From Sphingobacteriaceae bacterium (GTDB taxonomy: Bacteria > Bacteroidota > Bacteroidia > Sphingobacteriales > Sphingobacteriaceae): a stretch of DNA of 33,241 nucleotides. The DNA lies in NCBI GenBank assembly GCA_903644075.1, contig CAHJXH010000018.1, forward strand, positions 1-33,241. The letters are read 5' to 3'. The translations under genes were made by a program, and so were the position numbers. Each line of letters starts with the position of its first letter. Within the stretch, counting starts at the first letter, position 1. The notes below the pieces were generated by a model, which saw only the letters and a program-made list of their open reading frames with translations, made no database searches and was not told where the DNA came from. Positions 23,727-31,422 of this stretch are shown one piece after another.

Positions 23727-23766
23727 TAGGTCTGAGATTGCTTCGTACCTCGCAATGACGTGGTGT
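23727..23766 (-). repeat. Right inverted repeat of the GIY-YIG unit
   Basis: Complement of the left repeat with a single mismatch; the inner edge is TAGGTCTGAG and the outer edge CGTGGTGT. Confidence 0.92.
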
Positions 23767-23796
23767 TTAAAGGTAGATAAATAAATTGATCTTAAG

Positions 23797-23820
23797 CCCT
23801 CTGGAGAGGGGTGGGTGAGG
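23797..23820. repeat. CCCTCT/AGAGGG repeat, copy 5 (truncated)
   Basis: CCCTCT-GG-AGAGGG followed by GTGGGTGAGG, 25 nt before the gldFG start codon. It is a shortened member of the family at 54-86. Confidence 0.65.
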
Positions 23821-23845
23821 TTAAATAAAAGACAAAAACATATTA

Positions 23846-26242
23846 ATGTTCACAATACTAAAAAAGGAAATCGTTTTATACCTCAGCTCAATGGTGGCTT
23901 ACATTACCATTGGCGTTTTTTTAATTGTACTGGGGCTATTTTTATGGGTGTTTCCGGATACTAGTATACTCGATTATGGGTATGCCAGTTTAGAGAGCCT
24001 TTTTAATACGGTGCCATACCTGTTTATGTTCCTCATTCCGGCTATTACCATGCGCTCGCTGGCTGAGGAGCGGAGGGAAGGAACCTTTGAGTTATTGGCT
24101 ACGCGGCCGGTTACCTTTGGGCAAATTATTATGGGCAAGTACTTTGCCTGTGTGCTGCTGGTGTTGTTTGCCTTGCTGCCAACTTATGTTTATTACTACT
24201 CGGTTACGGTATTGGGTAACCCGCAAAATAATATTGATGCCGGGGCTGTGATTGGCTCATATATCGGTCTGTTTTTACTAGGTGCTTCATTTGTAGCTAT
24301 CGGGATATTTGCTTCGGCCATTACCAAAAACCAGATCATTGCTTTTACCATTGCGGTGTTCTTGTCGTTTTTTGTTTATAGTGGATTTGATTCGCTGAGT
24401 GGATTATTGAGCTTACAGAATACAGGGATTGATCAATTGGGCATTAGTTCGCATTACAGCTCGGTAAGTCGCGGTGTATTGGATACGCGCGATCTGTTTT
24501 ATTTCATCGCCCTAACTTCATTGTTCATTCTATTGGCTCTTGGTGCTTTGAAATTACAAATGCAGCGTAAACTATTACAAACCGATGTTTACGTTTATGC
24601 AGGTGTATTTGTGGCTGCCATAGTAATAGCTCAATTCGGTTTTACGCGTATCGATTTTACCAGGGAAAAACGTTTTACGCTTTCGCCGGTGAGCCAGCAT
24701 ATGATGGATAGCCTCACCACCCCGGTTAAGGTTACCGTGTATTTGCAGGGTGAGAATTTACCCGGAGGCTTTAAACGTTTACAGCGTGCCACACGTGATA
24801 TGCTGAGCGACATGCAAGCCTATAGTCATCGTAAGCTACAGTTCGAATTTGTTGATCCGCTGAAAGGGCAAAGCCAGAGCGAGCAGGATAGCACCATTAA
24901 AAATATGATGGCTGGAGGGATTGAACCAACCAATCTATCGGTTAAAACAGATGACGGCTTGATCCAGAAACTGATCGTTCCTGCCGCTGTAATTACTTCG
25001 GGCGATAAGCAAGTGCCGGTTAACTTATTGCAGCGCCGTATCGGTTTAGAAGATGATGAAGTATTGAATAACTCGATCCAAAACTTAGAGTATGCTTTTG
25101 CCTCATCTATTAAGAAAGTTATCACAGGCGGTAACCAGCAAATAGGTATTATAGAAGGCCATCATGAATTAGATGATGTGCAGATGCATGATGCCATCAA
25201 CACATTATCAAATGGTTTTATGGTGGGTAGGGTTGATCTGAAAAAGATTTCCCTGGCGGATTTGCTTAAAGTGAAATTGGTGGTTATAGCCAAACCCGAA
25301 ACTCCTTTTACCGAGATAGAAAAATTTAAGGTAGACCAATATCTGATGCACGGCGGCCGGATACTATGGACCATTGACCAGGTAAGCGCCGAACTGGATA
25401 GCCTGCGCGGCCACGGTGGTGAAGAACTGGCCTTCAACAAACAATTGAACCTCGACGACCAATTGTTCACCTACGGTGTACGTATTAATTACGATCTGAT
25501 CGCTGATTTAAATAGTTCGCAAATCCCTGTAGCTACGGGTAGTGTCGGCGGGCAGCCGCAAATCCAAATGGTGCCGTGGTTATTCAATCCAATACTGGTG
25601 CCGGTATCGCGCAACCCGATTGTGAAGAATGTGGATGGTATTACCACGCAATTTATCAGTACCATAGATACGCTGGCGGTGAAAGGGGTGAAGAAAACCA
25701 TCCTGTTAACTACTTCGCCATATAATAATAAAATTACGGCACCGCACATGTTGTCGCTGGCAGCTATTGAGCAACAGCCCGATCCGAAAGCATTTCAAAG
25801 CGCACCTAAAACGGTTGGGGTTTTGCTGGAAGGTAATTTCAAGTCAGACTTTATGAACCGCCCGGTGCCCGAAGGTTTTACCGAACAGGTGCAAGTGCTG
25901 CAAAAAAGCGAGCCCGCCAAAATGATCGTTATTAGCGACGGCGATGTGTTCAGGAACCAGCTGGCGGCAGATGGTTCGCCTTATCCACTGGGTTACGATC
26001 ATTATACGCAACAAACATCTGGCAATAAAACACTGTTATTGAATATTGTTGATTATCTTACCGGCGATACCAGATTAATAGCCCTCCGGGCCAAAGAAAT
26101 CAAGATCAGGCTGCTGAATAAAGCACGCGTACGGAACGAGAAATTATATTGGCAGCTGGTCAATAATATAATCCCGCCGGCGTTAGTGTTAATATTTGCT
26201 ATTTTTCAACATTATGTCCGCAAACGAAAGTATGCGCATTAA
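23846..26242 (+). CDS. gldFG: GldF-GldG fusion, ABC transporter membrane protein
   Basis: This 798-residue protein joins two usually separate Gld components. Residues 1-240 form an ABC-2-type permease (GldF) with about six membrane segments and the cytoplasmic loop EERREGTFELLATRPVTFGQIIMGKYF. Residues about 245-798 match GldG (ABC-type uncharacterised auxiliary domain): one membrane segment (250-267), a long periplasmic part starting FTREKRFTLSPVS, and a final membrane segment near 770-790 with a basic tail. It should pair with GldA. Fused forms occur in Sphingobacteriaceae to my knowledge. The start lies just after a repeat; dnaN starts 33 nt past the stop. Confidence 0.92.
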   Translation: MFTILKKEIVLYLSSMVAYITIGVFLIVLGLFLWVFPDTSILDYGYASLESLFNTVPYLFMFLIPAITMRSLAEERREGTFELLATRPVTFGQIIMGKYFACVLLVLFALLPTYVYYYSVTVLGNPQNNIDAGAVIGSYIGLFLLGASFVAIGIFASAITKNQIIAFTIAVFLSFFVYSGFDSLSGLLSLQNTGIDQLGISSHYSSVSRGVLDTRDLFYFIALTSLFILLALGALKLQMQRKLLQTDVYVYAGVFVAAIVIAQFGFTRIDFTREKRFTLSPVSQHMMDSLTTPVKVTVYLQGENLPGGFKRLQRATRDMLSDMQAYSHRKLQFEFVDPLKGQSQSEQDSTIKNMMAGGIEPTNLSVKTDDGLIQKLIVPAAVITSGDKQVPVNLLQRRIGLEDDEVLNNSIQNLEYAFASSIKKVITGGNQQIGIIEGHHELDDVQMHDAINTLSNGFMVGRVDLKKISLADLLKVKLVVIAKPETPFTEIEKFKVDQYLMHGGRILWTIDQVSAELDSLRGHGGEELAFNKQLNLDDQLFTYGVRINYDLIADLNSSQIPVATGSVGGQPQIQMVPWLFNPILVPVSRNPIVKNVDGITTQFISTIDTLAVKGVKKTILLTTSPYNNKITAPHMLSLAAIEQQPDPKAFQSAPKTVGVLLEGNFKSDFMNRPVPEGFTEQVQVLQKSEPAKMIVISDGDVFRNQLAADGSPYPLGYDHYTQQTSGNKTLLLNIVDYLTGDTRLIALRAKEIKIRLLNKARVRNEKLYWQLVNNIIPPALVLIFAIFQHYVRKRKYAH

Positions 26243-26248
26243 TTTTTT

Positions 26249-26256
26249 TACTTTTG
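26249..26256 (+). promoter_or_regulatory. -7 promoter element of dnaN
   Basis: TACTTTTG matches TAnnTTTG, 19 nt before the dnaN ATG and just after the gldFG stop codon. No clear -33 TTG. Confidence 0.5.
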
Positions 26257-26275
26257 ATTGATTAAACCATCAGGA

Positions 26276-27400
26276 ATGAGATTTATTGTTTCTACATCAA
26301 CTTTACTAAAGCAACTACAGTCGGTAAGCGGCGCGTTAAGCAACAGTACCGTATTGCCCATACTGGAAAACTTTTTATTTGAGATAAAAGACGGCAACCT
26401 TACCATATCTGCAACCGACCTGCAAACCAGCATGACCACATCGCTGACTGTAGAGGCCAAGGAGAACGGACGTATCGCTATCCCGTCGCGCATATTATTG
26501 GATACCCTTAAATCATTGCCAGAGCAGCCGGTGGCTTTTTCTGTTGATGATAAAACCTTCGCTATCGAGATTAACGCAGGCGACGGTAAATACAAACTGA
26601 GCGGTGAGAACGGTGAGGATTTTCCTAAAATCCCGGTTGTAGAAAATGCTACTTCGGTAAACCTGCCTGCATCTGTGTTGGCAGAGGCTATTAACAAAAC
26701 CATTTTTGCGGTTAGTAATGATGAGCTTCGCCCGGCAATGACTGGTGTTTACGCACAACTATCAACCCAGTATTTTACCTTTGTAGCTACCGATGCCCAC
26801 AAGCTGGTACGTTACCGCCGTAAAGATGCCAAGGCCGAAAGTACCACGTCTTTCATCCTGCCTAAAAAAGCTTTAAACCTGTTAAAATCATCACTACCAT
26901 CTGATGATGTTAACGTATCGATAGAATATAACAACACCAGTGCTTTCTTCAAATTCGGCCACATTAACCTGGTGTGCCGTTTAATTGACGAGCGTTACCC
27001 GGATTACGAAGCCGTTATTCCGCAGAATAATACCAATAAACTTACTATCGATCGTTTATCGTTCTTAGGTTCATTAAGCCGTGTGGCTATCTACGCTAAT
27101 AAAACCACCCACCAGGTAAGGTTAAAAATCAGCGGTAGCGAGTTGAATATTTCATCAGAGGATATTGATTTTGCTAACGAAGCTCACGAGCGTTTAACCT
27201 GCCAGTACGAAGGTGAAGATCTGGAGATTGGCTTTAACGCCCGTTTCCTGATCGAGATGCTGAAGAACCTGGCTTGCGAAGAAGTGAACCTGGAAATGTC
27301 GACCCCTAACCGTGCAGGCTTATTATTGCCAGTAGGCGGTGATGAGAACGAAGACGTTTTAATGCTGGTTATGCCGGTTATGCTGAACAGCTACGCATAA
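26276..27400 (+). CDS. dnaN: DNA polymerase III beta sliding clamp
   Basis: From ATG 26276 (MRFIVSTSTLLKQLQSVSG) the protein has 374 residues, the normal length for three clamp domains of about 120 residues each. Diagnostic stretches are ALSNSTVLPILENFLFE, the second-domain RPAMTGVYAQL and ATDAHKLVRYR, and the C-terminal MLVMPVMLNSY. It is the ring that tethers DNA polymerase III. A frame extension to TTG or ATG 26258 is not needed. It has its own promoter box and terminator. The position away from dnaA, next to gld genes, is not unusual in Bacteroidota as far as I know. Confidence 0.96.
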   Translation: MRFIVSTSTLLKQLQSVSGALSNSTVLPILENFLFEIKDGNLTISATDLQTSMTTSLTVEAKENGRIAIPSRILLDTLKSLPEQPVAFSVDDKTFAIEINAGDGKYKLSGENGEDFPKIPVVENATSVNLPASVLAEAINKTIFAVSNDELRPAMTGVYAQLSTQYFTFVATDAHKLVRYRRKDAKAESTTSFILPKKALNLLKSSLPSDDVNVSIEYNNTSAFFKFGHINLVCRLIDERYPDYEAVIPQNNTNKLTIDRLSFLGSLSRVAIYANKTTHQVRLKISGSELNISSEDIDFANEAHERLTCQYEGEDLEIGFNARFLIEMLKNLACEEVNLEMSTPNRAGLLLPVGGDENEDVLMLVMPVMLNSYA

Positions 27401-27421
27401 GCTAATTTGAAAATATTTAAC

Positions 27422-27451
27422 AAGTCCGGACGTCAAACGCCGGACTTTTTT
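27422..27451 (+). terminator. Intrinsic terminator of dnaN
   Basis: AAGTCCGG-N10-CCGGACTT followed by TTTT, 21 nt past the dnaN stop codon. Confidence 0.92.
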
Positions 27452-27504
27452 GTTGAGTGATACTAAAACCTGTTTGCAACTGTTATAATGCAGGCAGAAA
27501 TTAC

Positions 27505-28248
27505 ATGAAATTTAGACCGATAATCATATTATTAAGCATTATTGCCAGCATTTACGGCTGCAGTAAAGCAAGTGATGCACCTGTTGCTACCACACCCGCC
27601 ACCGTGCTTAATGTAATTAACACCACCAACGATACGCTCAACTATTACCTTAACGGTACAAGGCAAAACAGCCAGTCGAGCATTTATAGTAATGGATCGA
27701 GCGGTTATTTGTCTGTGCAATCCAAACAGCAAAATTATCAGTTCAAGAAAAACGGGAACAGCAGTGTGTTGTTTAGCTTACCCTTAACGCTGGATACTAT
27801 CCATACACAGTATGCTGATACGGTAATACTAAAAAATGCTACCACTGGTGGTACAACAACAATAACTTCAAGGATAAGAGGGTATTCTCTTTTTATAAAT
27901 GACGAGGGCGCCGATAAAACCTTTTTGAAACTCGATACCATAACTGTTAATACCGATAGTGCAACTGTACGCTTCGTCCATTCAGCGATTAAGTCACCAG
28001 CTCTTGATTTGTCTATTGGCGATATCAGTTTTAAAAATCAAAGCTATGGCAGCGCGAGCCATTTTAAAGCCCAGGTTCCCGGATCAAACAAAGTGGTAAC
28101 AGTTTACCTGGCAGGTAGTACAACGCCAAAGTATACGCAAAAAATAACTTTGTTAGCCGCAACCTCTTATACCTTATATGTTAAAGGTGTGCCCGATGGG
28201 GTTGGCAAAGCAGCGCTTACGGTTGGTGTGTTTGTAAATAGTCAATAA
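27505..28248 (+). CDS. DUF4397 lipoprotein (first of pair)
   Basis: From ATG 27505 this is a 247-residue lipoprotein with lipobox IYGC (Cys19). The mature part is a beta-sandwich protein of the DUF4397 family: TVLNVINTTNDTLNYYLNG opens the first repeat and TATVRFVHSAIKSPALDLSI opens a second. DUF4397 proteins are surface or periplasmic and of unknown function in Bacteroidota. The next gene starts one nucleotide past the stop and belongs to the same family, so the two are a translationally coupled tandem pair. Confidence 0.88.
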   Translation: MKFRPIIILLSIIASIYGCSKASDAPVATTPATVLNVINTTNDTLNYYLNGTRQNSQSSIYSNGSSGYLSVQSKQQNYQFKKNGNSSVLFSLPLTLDTIHTQYADTVILKNATTGGTTTITSRIRGYSLFINDEGADKTFLKLDTITVNTDSATVRFVHSAIKSPALDLSIGDISFKNQSYGSASHFKAQVPGSNKVVTVYLAGSTTPKYTQKITLLAATSYTLYVKGVPDGVGKAALTVGVFVNSQ

Positions 28249-28249
28249 A

Positions 28250-28966
28250 ATGGTAGAGAAAAGAGACCGGTATCTATTTAATTTTTTAATGGTATTACTA
28301 TTAGCTGTAATAATTATTCCGCTTATGGCATCATGCGGTAAAAGTTCAGATGGTACAGTTAATACTGATAATTCGCAAATAATAGTGGCCAATTTAAGCC
28401 AGGATGTTGGCGCTGTTGATTTATATGTTAATAACAATATCCAAAACGGTACTTCGCCATATCGTTATCCATTGTTAGGTTCTTATTTTTACCTTAATAC
28501 CATTGGTTATAAAATGCAAATAAGGGCTAATGGTGGAACCAAGTCTACCTTGGTTACCACAGATAGCGTGCCTAACAGAAATGCTAAGTATACCTTGTTT
28601 ATTACCGGGATAGTAGCTGATGGCCCCCTTAAAACTATATTTGTTGTAGATACATCAACTTTGCCTGCGGTGGGTCGTGGCAAAGTGCGTTTTATTAATG
28701 CCTCTCCACGCTCTAGTCCGTTTGATATTTATGCTAATGGTACGCTGGCCTTTAAAAATATAAAGGTTGATAGCTGTACAAAATTTATAGATGTGCCCGT
28801 AGGCGACTATAATTTTCAGATATACGCCAATGGCGACGTTAGTACTGTTTTAAATTCATTTAAGCAAACTGTGGGTGATGGTAAGCTCTACACTATTTAT
28901 ACCTATGGTATAGTGGGCCGCACAGACAGCGCGGCTTTTTCTTCAGGAGTTATTACTAATAAATAA
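28250..28966 (+). CDS. DUF4397 lipoprotein (second of pair)
   Basis: This 238-residue lipoprotein has a charged N-terminus, a hydrophobic segment and lipobox LMASC (Cys29). The mature part carries two DUF4397-like repeats, beginning QIIVANLSQDVGAVDLYVNN and GKVRFINASPRSSPFDIYANG. It is a diverged paralogue of the preceding gene; a single A separates stop and start. No terminator is visible before the DedA gene. Confidence 0.88.
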   Translation: MVEKRDRYLFNFLMVLLLAVIIIPLMASCGKSSDGTVNTDNSQIIVANLSQDVGAVDLYVNNNIQNGTSPYRYPLLGSYFYLNTIGYKMQIRANGGTKSTLVTTDSVPNRNAKYTLFITGIVADGPLKTIFVVDTSTLPAVGRGKVRFINASPRSSPFDIYANGTLAFKNIKVDSCTKFIDVPVGDYNFQIYANGDVSTVLNSFKQTVGDGKLYTIYTYGIVGRTDSAAFSSGVITNK

Positions 28967-28994
28967 TAAGTAGGCTGATATTGAGCTATATTTT

Positions 28995-29002
28995 TATTTT
29001 TG
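28995..29002 (+). promoter_or_regulatory. -7 promoter element of the DedA gene
   Basis: TATTTTTG matches TAnnTTTG. Its position favours the TTG start codon at 29021 over one at 29000. Confidence 0.45.
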
Positions 29003-29020
29003 TGCCAAATACCGCACGTT

Positions 29021-29665
29021 TTGGAAGTAATAAAAAGCCTCATAGATTTTGTTCTGCATATTGATAAGCACCTGAGCCCGGTTATAAGCCAGTACCAGGG
29101 ATGGACATACCTTATCCTTTTCGTTATCATATTTGCCGAAACCGGCTTTGTGGTTACCCCATTTCTTCCCGGCGACTCATTGCTTTTTGCAGCAGGCGCA
29201 CTGATTGCCGCAGGTGATACAGGGTTAAATATTTATTTGCTGGCGCTGATATTGATTATCGCTGCATTTACAGGTAATACATTGAATTATTTTCTGGGTA
29301 ACTATCTTGGTGTAAAAGTATTTAAACCCGAAAACAAAGTACTCAAGCTCGAATACTATACCAAAACCCAGGCTTTTTTTGATAAGCACGGGCCTATAGC
29401 GGTAATATTAAGTCGCTTTATTCCCATCATCCGTACCATCGCCCCATTTGTGGCCGGAGTAGGGCGTATGTCGTTCCTGCGATACAGCATCTACAACATC
29501 ATCGGCGGTACTGCATGGATTCTGCTATTCCTGTTTGCTGGTTATATGTTTGGTAACCTGCCTTTCTTTAAAACGCATTTCTCTGTAGTTACTATTGCTA
29601 TTATCCTGATTTCTGTGGTGCCGATTATTTTCGGAATTATTAAAGGAAGAAGAGAAGCAAAATAG
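29021..29665 (+). CDS. DedA family inner-membrane protein
   Basis: From TTG 29021 the protein has 214 residues with five or so membrane or re-entrant segments. DedA/VTT-domain hallmarks are visible: ETGFVVTPFLPGDSLLFAAGAL with the conserved E and P-GD, GNTLNYFLGNYLG, and FIPIIRTIAPFVAGVGRM with the family's F-R-G pattern. DedA proteins are involved in membrane homeostasis; some flip C55-isoprenyl phosphate or phosphatidylethanolamine. The frame is open from TTG 29000, but the start there would overlap the promoter box. Confidence 0.9.
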   Translation: MEVIKSLIDFVLHIDKHLSPVISQYQGWTYLILFVIIFAETGFVVTPFLPGDSLLFAAGALIAAGDTGLNIYLLALILIIAAFTGNTLNYFLGNYLGVKVFKPENKVLKLEYYTKTQAFFDKHGPIAVILSRFIPIIRTIAPFVAGVGRMSFLRYSIYNIIGGTAWILLFLFAGYMFGNLPFFKTHFSVVTIAIILISVVPIIFGIIKGRREAK

Positions 29666-29697
29666 AATCGGGAATCGAAAGTCAAGAATCAGGACTG
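29665..29697. repeat. GAATCGAAAGTCAAGAATC simple repeat
   Basis: Degenerate 7-nt-period repeat overlapping the end of the DedA gene, directly before a solo GIY-YIG-type end. The same simple repeat also precedes the complete unit at 23318. Confidence 0.65.
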
Positions 29698-29713
29698 AGC
29701 TCCGTGAAGTACA

Positions 29714-29757
29714 TCATTGCGAGGTACGAAGCAATCTCAGACCGATTAGCACTGGCT
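29714..29757 (+). repeat. Solo copy of the GIY-YIG-unit left end
   Basis: It matches 23326-23369 at 41 of 44 positions (TCATTGCGAGG, ACGAAGCAATCTCAGACC, ATTAGCACTG). No right end or GIY-YIG gene follows, so it is an orphan or non-autonomous copy. Confidence 0.9.
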
Positions 29758-29831
29758 CATATATCGCAGAAGTTATCATGAATTGGTTGTGCATTTATGA
29801 TCTTCAGTCTGCTCATAGCAGCAGGGGCTTA

Positions 29832-29862
29832 GTTACTTTTTCTCGCGGAAAGAAAAAGTGAC
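29832..29862. repeat. TTACTTTTTC...GAAAAAGTGAC hairpin
   Basis: Two 11-nt arms with one mismatch around TCGCGGAAA. A similar sequence runs off the window end at 33215-33241, so it is a dispersed repeat. Confidence 0.65.
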
Positions 29863-29937
29863 ATCCACTGACGATCATAAAACAGACTACCCTTCCTAAT
29901 GGAAAACGGATAGTACAACATTGCAAAGTTCAATCTA

Positions 29938-30897
29938 TCACTTCTTCCGTTTATTGATAATAACTCCTTTAAACGCAACCTCTTCTTTATCTAACTTCAC
30001 GCTCTCCTCATTACTCATTTTAACCGCTATCAGCTTATTTAAATCGGGCTGGCCGGCATCAACCCAGGCCGAGTACCAATAGCTGCCTACAGCGAGTATA
30101 GCGGTGCGCATGCGGCGTTCTACCATGCCGTGCATCAGTTTGTTGTAGGCTGCGCAGTATTCGGGCGAGTAATCAGTAACCTTGCGGGTGCCACGTTTTT
30201 GTTTGGTATATTTTTTATCGGCAGGGAAAGTTTTGTTCAACGTCTGCTCAAAACGGATTACAGAATCAACTCCTTTGAAAGAACTTCGGCAAAGGATAAA
30301 AGCTTCAGATAACGGATTTTCGATATATCGGGCTTTGCCAATATATAAATGATATTGATCTGCAAATTGCTCGGGCAGGCGGCTTTCCCATAACGCGTGC
30401 AGGCCTTTCTGGTTGGTGAGCTGGCCGTCGTAATTCATGGTGGTGTGCAGCGGCACGCAGGCGTCTGATACGTAATGACCTAAATCGGCAGAAGTGTGCA
30501 GGATGTCTGTCGTGTCGTGCGCTTTAAAGGCGCGCACCAGGCGGTAATATTCGTATTGAATACTCCAGGGTACTGTGCCATATTTAATGACGGTGTCTTT
30601 GCTATAACAAGCAATCGCATCGTTCCATTTATGGGGGATGGTTTTAAAAGGCGTTTTGCCGTAGTAGTCGGCATCCAGAAAATGATGAGGAGCTTCGGTA
30701 CTGTCAGTATAGCGGCGTTTGTCGGCTGTTACGGCGTGCTCAGTAATATAATCGATATTGCTTCTGTAAAAATTGGCCATGCCTTCAGGCAAAGTAAATA
30801 CGGCGAGGTGGTGTATTCGATAATGTGCAAAAAATCCCCACTAGGAGAAGGATAGCAATATGATAAGGGCTACGAGTAACCGTAAGGCAGGTTTCAT
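29938..30897 (-). pseudogene. Zinc-dependent phospholipase C / S1-P1-like gene interrupted by an in-frame TAG
   Basis: On the minus strand an ATG at 30897 opens a signal peptide (MKPALRLLVALIILLSFS), then TAG at 30841-30843, then WGFFAHYRIHHLAVFTLPEGM and an uninterrupted frame to 29938. In this family the mature protein begins with Trp, whose backbone binds zinc, and has a His five residues on (W-x4-H), exactly as here. Further zinc-site motifs are DLGHYVSDACVPLH, KGLHALWE and EAPHHFLDADYY. The stop therefore replaces the residue just before the mature N-terminus, plausibly Ser (TCG to TAG). Restarting at TTG 30792 would remove the signal and first ligands. It may be a pseudogene, a sequence error or a readthrough site. 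Confidence 0.82.
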
Positions 30898-31020
30898 TGC
30901 TCAAATATAACAACCTCATTCAAGCTTGTCCGAAAGTGCGGAGCTTTAAATAAATTTATTTATCTTTGTGATGTTAAAGAAACAGAAGCACTTAGTGTGG
31001 AAAAATATTTAAAAAGCTCT

Positions 31021-31050
31021 TTGAAGTTTAAAATATTCACCATATATTTG
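31021..31050 (+). promoter_or_regulatory. Promoter of rpsT (-33 TTG, -7 TATATTTG)
   Basis: TTG (31021-31023), a 19-nt spacer and TATATTTG (31043-31050) match the Bacteroidota consensus TTG-N19-TAnnTTTG exactly. The leader would be about 27 nt. A second -7 box, TATCTTTG, lies at 30961-30968. This is the best promoter in the window. Confidence 0.8.
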
Positions 31051-31083
31051 CAGTCCGAAAAATAAAAAGAATACTTAGCTAAA

Positions 31084-31338
31084 ATGGCAAATCATAAATC
31101 ATCAATTAAAAGGATCAGAGCTAACGCTACTAAGCGTTTACGCAACAGATATCAGGCTAAAACTACAAGAACCGCTATTAAAAAATTAAGAGGTTCTACT
31201 ACTAAAGCAGATGCAACTCCGCTTTTAAGCAAGGTTATCTCTATGCTTGATCGTTTAGCTAAGAAAAACGTGATCCACAAAAACAAAGCTTCGAACAATA
31301 AATCAAAGCTTACTAAATTTGTTAACACTTTAGCATAA
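31084..31338 (+). CDS. rpsT: 30S ribosomal protein S20
   Basis: This 84-residue, very basic, helical protein matches S20 throughout: [21 protein letters not shown] at the start, then [12 protein letters not shown], and [24 protein letters not shown] near the end. It binds 16S rRNA in the small subunit. It has its own strong promoter and a terminator at 31360-31393, fitting a highly expressed single-gene unit. In many bacteria S20 represses its own translation; nothing here shows that directly. Confidence 0.97.
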   Translation: MANHKSSIKRIRANATKRLRNRYQAKTTRTAIKKLRGSTTKADATPLLSKVISMLDRLAKKNVIHKNKASNNKSKLTKFVNTLA

Positions 31339-31359
31339 GCTAAATTAACAAAAATATAC

Positions 31360-31393
31360 AAAGGGATATTGCGCGAGCATTGTCCCTTTTTTT
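31360..31393 (+). terminator. Intrinsic terminator of rpsT
   Basis: AAAGGGA pairs with TCCCTTT over a 16-nt loop that can extend the stem by a wobble pair; a run of T follows. Confidence 0.85.
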
Positions 31394-31422
31394 ATTGCCA
31401 CGATTTTTAATAACTTAACGTC

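Larger units (their letters stand above)
23318..23766 (+). mobile_element. GIY-YIG gene unit framed by 40-bp inverted repeats
   Basis: The left end (23318-23357, ACACCACGTCATTGCGAGG and onward to AGACCTA) and the right end (23727-23766) are inverted copies of each other with one mismatch in 40 positions. Between them lies a single GIY-YIG gene with about 48 nt before and 21 nt after. No flanking target duplication is obvious. A solo copy resembling the left end, including its inner extension TTAGCACTG, lies at 29714-29757. The unit separates gldA and its neighbour from gldFG. The repeats and placement suggest a small mobile or mobilisable element; movement itself is inferred. Confidence 0.7.
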
